Shown here piece by piece: positions 23,288 to 25,735 of a stretch of DNA of 25,735 bases. The stretch is from Fen-1258 sp027348115 (lineage in GTDB: Bacteria > Bacteroidota > Ignavibacteria > Ignavibacteriales > Melioribacteraceae). Position 1 is the first letter of the stretch. Each line of letters begins with the position of its first letter. The notes under the pieces are model-generated. The model searched no databases. It was not told where the DNA came from and worked only from the letters and a program-made list of their open reading frames with translations. The stretch is taken from positions 1 through 25,735 of the forward strand of contig DAIEQA010000194.1 in NCBI GenBank assembly GCA_027348115.1, in the 5' to 3' direction. A program made the position numbers and the translations under genes.

Positions 23288-25735
23288 TTAATTGCCGTTT
23301 TCAACTTCGTAATCACCCGTATCGCGCTTGCTTTGCCAAACAGCCCAGCCAATTGCAACTAAGCAGAAGACAGCGGCGATAATTCCAATTACCATTGAAC
23401 CCGATCTTGGTTCCTGAACTCCAAAGTTCAAGACTAAACCTAAAGTAAGCAAGCTAACCATGTTCATAACTTTTATCAATGGATTGATGGCAGGCCCGGC
23501 AGTGTCTTTCAAAGGATCGCCTACAGTATCCCCGGTAACAGCTGCTTTATGAGCATCCGAACCTTTACCGCCGTAAATACCGTCTTCGATCATCTTCTTA
23601 GCGTTATCCCAGGCGCCGCCTGCGTTGGACATAAACACAGCGAGGAGTTGTCCTACCAAGATCATACCTGCTAAGAATCCGCCAAGAGCATAAGGACCTA
23701 AAAGGAAACCAACTAATACTGGAGTCATGATTGCCAAGAATCCTGGGCCGATTAATTCTTTCTGAGCGGTGGTTGTACAAATATCAACAACACGGCCATA
23801 ATCCGGTTTCTTTGTACCGGCCCAAATTTCTTTATCTCGGAATTGAATACGACACTCGTGAACAATATAAAATGCCGCTCTTCCAACCGCGCGAATTAAC
23901 ATAGAACTGAATAAGAAAGGCACAGCGCCGCCGATCAAGAATCCGATGAATACCGTTGGATTAGCAACGGTTAATTTTCCCGCTTCCAATAGGTATTGGC
24001 CAACGCTCATCTGATTAATTTTATCCTCGCTTCCAACTGCGATTACAGCGATGAAACTTGAGAATAATGATACAGCAGCGATAACAGCCGAACCAATTGC
24101 TATACCCTTGGTTTCTGCTTTTGTAGTGTTTCCCACTGCATCGAGATCGGCCAATATCTGGCGGGCCTTTTTGTAACTGCCGGGAGCTTTTGCTTCCATC
24201 TCTTGAGGATCGTAACCCATCTCGCCGATGCCGTTCGCGTTGTCTGCTACCGGTCCAAATACGTCCATAGAAATTGTATTACCTGTTAATGTTAACATTC
24301 CAATACCGGTCATTGCTACGCCGTATGAAATAAACAATGGCGGCGTGCCTGCATAAACCAGTACAGATAAAAAGATTGCCGCTGCAATAATAATAATAGT
24401 TGCAACTGTGCTTTCATAACCAACTGCAAAACCCTGAATAATGTTTGTTGCATGACCTGTTTGACATGACTTGGCCAACGATTTAACAGGATTGTGTGCG
24501 GTGTGAGTATAATAACTAGTTACTTTATTTAACCCGATGGCAAGGAATACGCCGATTAAAGTTGTTAGCGCCGGGCGAAGATCCAGTCCCTGTATTCCGA
24601 AGTTTGCAAACCACGGAAGATGTTCGGGGTTAACTGCCCAGTAACCGAGCTTTTCCAACTGTGCTAATTTTTCCTGTCCGAAATACGCAACATCAAAGTG
24701 AAGGTAGCCGAAACCGAGAACGAAGAAACCGACCACGCTTATGATTGATCCAATCCAGAAACCGCGATGAACGCTGTGAAGCGCCGTATCGGAAGTATCG
24801 TTTGGTCCCGCTTTAACAGTATATGTGCTGATGATAGAACCAAGTACGCCTATTCCTCGAACCAATAACGGAAAGATAACACCTTTGTGACCGAATGTTG
24901 ACATACCTAAAATCATCGCGGCAACAATTGTAACTTCATAGCTTTCAAAAATATCTGCGGCCATACCGGCGCAGTCGCCGACGTTATCTCCAACGTTGTC
25001 GGCAATGGTTGCAGCGTTTCGAGGATCATCTTCAGGAATATCTTTCTCAATTTTACCAACGAGGTCGGCGCCTACGTCGGCGGCTTTTGTGTATATACCT
25101 CCGCCTACACGCATGAACAACGCTAATAACGTTCCGCCGAAACCGAAACCTAATAATGCTTCATAAGCCAAATCTCCGAAGATCAAAAAGATCATTGTTC
25201 CGCCCAATAAACCTAAACCGTCGGTTAACATACCGGTAACGGTTCCGGTTCTGTAACCTAACTGCATCGCTTCGCCGTAACTTCTTTGAGCGGCAGCAGC
25301 GACTCTTAAATTACCGGTGGTTGCTAAGCGCATTCCTACAAATCCTACCATCCAGCTAAAAAGTGCGCCTATCAAAAACGCGCCGGATCTTCCCCAACGG
25401 AAGGCAGCTTCGTTACCGGTGTAGGTAATGAATAGAAGTACCGTAATGACACCAATGAGTGGGCCAATTTTTTTAAATTGAGCCGAGAGATATGCATTTG
25501 CGCCTTCGCGAACAGCCGCGGCAATTTCCTGCATTTTCTTTGTACCGCTGTCTGCTTTAATTACCTGCTTAACCAGCAAGAGAGCATATATTAAGCCCGA
25601 AATTGCGATTGCTAATACAACAAGCAATGCAGTAATTTCAAGTGCGGTGTATTTTGGATCTGAGAAAAGAGAGAATGGTACAAATTTCTTAGATTCTTCC
25701 ACGAAACCGGAAGAAGTTTGTGCTGCACCCGGCAT
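23288..25735 (-). CDS. hppA: membrane-bound proton-translocating pyrophosphatase, K+-independent type
   Basis: It hydrolyses pyrophosphate and pumps ions across the inner membrane. The visible 815 residues contain some 15-17 transmembrane helices and the family's catalytic blocks: KAADVGADLVGKIEKDIPED and TIADNVGDNVGDCAGMAADI (about 210-265), DNANGIGEMG, and GDTVGDPLKDTAGPAINPLI near the C-terminus. The segment GNTTKAETKG has Lys at 539 and Thr at 542, the pair known to mark K+-independent H+-pyrophosphatases (K+-dependent ones have Ala at both). The window ends at the ATG of residue 1, so a longer N-terminus or the ribosome binding site cannot be checked; the protein is long for the family and its first 35 residues are not core sequence. 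It is convergent with the sugar cluster and unlikely to be part of it. Confidence 0.95.
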   Translation of the reverse strand: MPGAAQTSSGFVEESKKFVPFSLFSDPKYTALEITALLVVLAIAISGLIYALLLVKQVIKADSGTKKMQEIAAAVREGANAYLSAQFKKIGPLIGVITVLLFITYTGNEAAFRWGRSGAFLIGALFSWMVGFVGMRLATTGNLRVAAAAQRSYGEAMQLGYRTGTVTGMLTDGLGLLGGTMIFLIFGDLAYEALLGFGFGGTLLALFMRVGGGIYTKAADVGADLVGKIEKDIPEDDPRNAATIADNVGDNVGDCAGMAADIFESYEVTIVAAMILGMSTFGHKGVIFPLLVRGIGVLGSIISTYTVKAGPNDTSDTALHSVHRGFWIGSIISVVGFFVLGFGYLHFDVAYFGQEKLAQLEKLGYWAVNPEHLPWFANFGIQGLDLRPALTTLIGVFLAIGLNKVTSYYTHTAHNPVKSLAKSCQTGHATNIIQGFAVGYESTVATIIIIAAAIFLSVLVYAGTPPLFISYGVAMTGIGMLTLTGNTISMDVFGPVADNANGIGEMGYDPQEMEAKAPGSYKKARQILADLDAVGNTTKAETKGIAIGSAVIAAVSLFSSFIAVIAVGSEDKINQMSVGQYLLEAGKLTVANPTVFIGFLIGGAVPFLFSSMLIRAVGRAAFYIVHECRIQFRDKEIWAGTKKPDYGRVVDICTTTAQKELIGPGFLAIMTPVLVGFLLGPYALGGFLAGMILVGQLLAVFMSNAGGAWDNAKKMIEDGIYGGKGSDAHKAAVTGDTVGDPLKDTAGPAINPLIKVMNMVSLLTLGLVLNFGVQEPRSGSMVIGIIAAVFCLVAIGWAVWQSKRDTGDYEVENGN

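Overview
The window reads as chromosomal DNA of a Gram-negative, polysaccharide-degrading bacterium of the Bacteroidota/Ignavibacteriota lineage; an Ignavibacteria-like anaerobe is my best guess. This is inferred from a moderately AT-rich composition, Sec and Tat signal peptides on the hydrolases and accessory proteins, a TolC-type outer-membrane channel, many Bacteroidota-style glycosidases and a large membrane pyrophosphatase. There is no 16S rRNA or other marker, so the taxonomy is not proven. No tRNA, rRNA, CRISPR array, insertion sequence, phage gene or transcriptional regulator was seen.

Layout. (1) 1-5388, plus strand: a tripartite RND efflux pump made of a membrane-fusion protein (cut by the left edge), an inner-membrane HAE1-type permease and a TolC-family channel, packed tightly as one operon. 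(2) 5613-7901: a secreted GH27 alpha-galactosidase with three N-terminal beta modules. A 507-base stretch without a convincing gene follows, holding only a weak remnant-like ORF. (3) 8409-13386: an intracellular sugar module consisting of an FHS-family sugar/H+ symporter, a ROK glucokinase-type kinase and a GH94 enzyme that closely resembles characterised cellobiose phosphorylases. It is closed by a hairpin and T-tract at 13474-13524. (4) 13574-19683: an exported beta-glucan hydrolysis module with a GH3 beta-glucosidase carrying a PA14 insertion, a GH9 glucanase with a large N-terminal module, and a GH5 (subfamily 2-like) endoglucanase. (5) 19704-23203: three accessory genes whose role is not obvious, namely a secreted ConA-like plus six-bladed propeller protein, a Tat-exported xylose-isomerase-like TIM barrel and an extended SDR. 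(6) A bidirectional terminator at 23237-23262 separates this from a convergent hppA H+-pyrophosphatase at 23288-25735.

How it works together (inference): GH9 and GH5 cut beta-1,4-glucan outside the cytoplasm to cello-oligosaccharides. GH3 releases glucose, and the symporter brings glucose and/or cellobiose inside. GH94 phosphorolyses cellobiose to glucose-1-phosphate plus glucose, and the ROK kinase phosphorylates the glucose. The locus has no SusC/SusD pair and no dedicated regulator, so it is not a canonical Bacteroidota PUL. The least explained part is the three-gene tail. It has intact catalytic motifs and a periplasmic TIM barrel, and it may add a sugar-modification step to glucan use.
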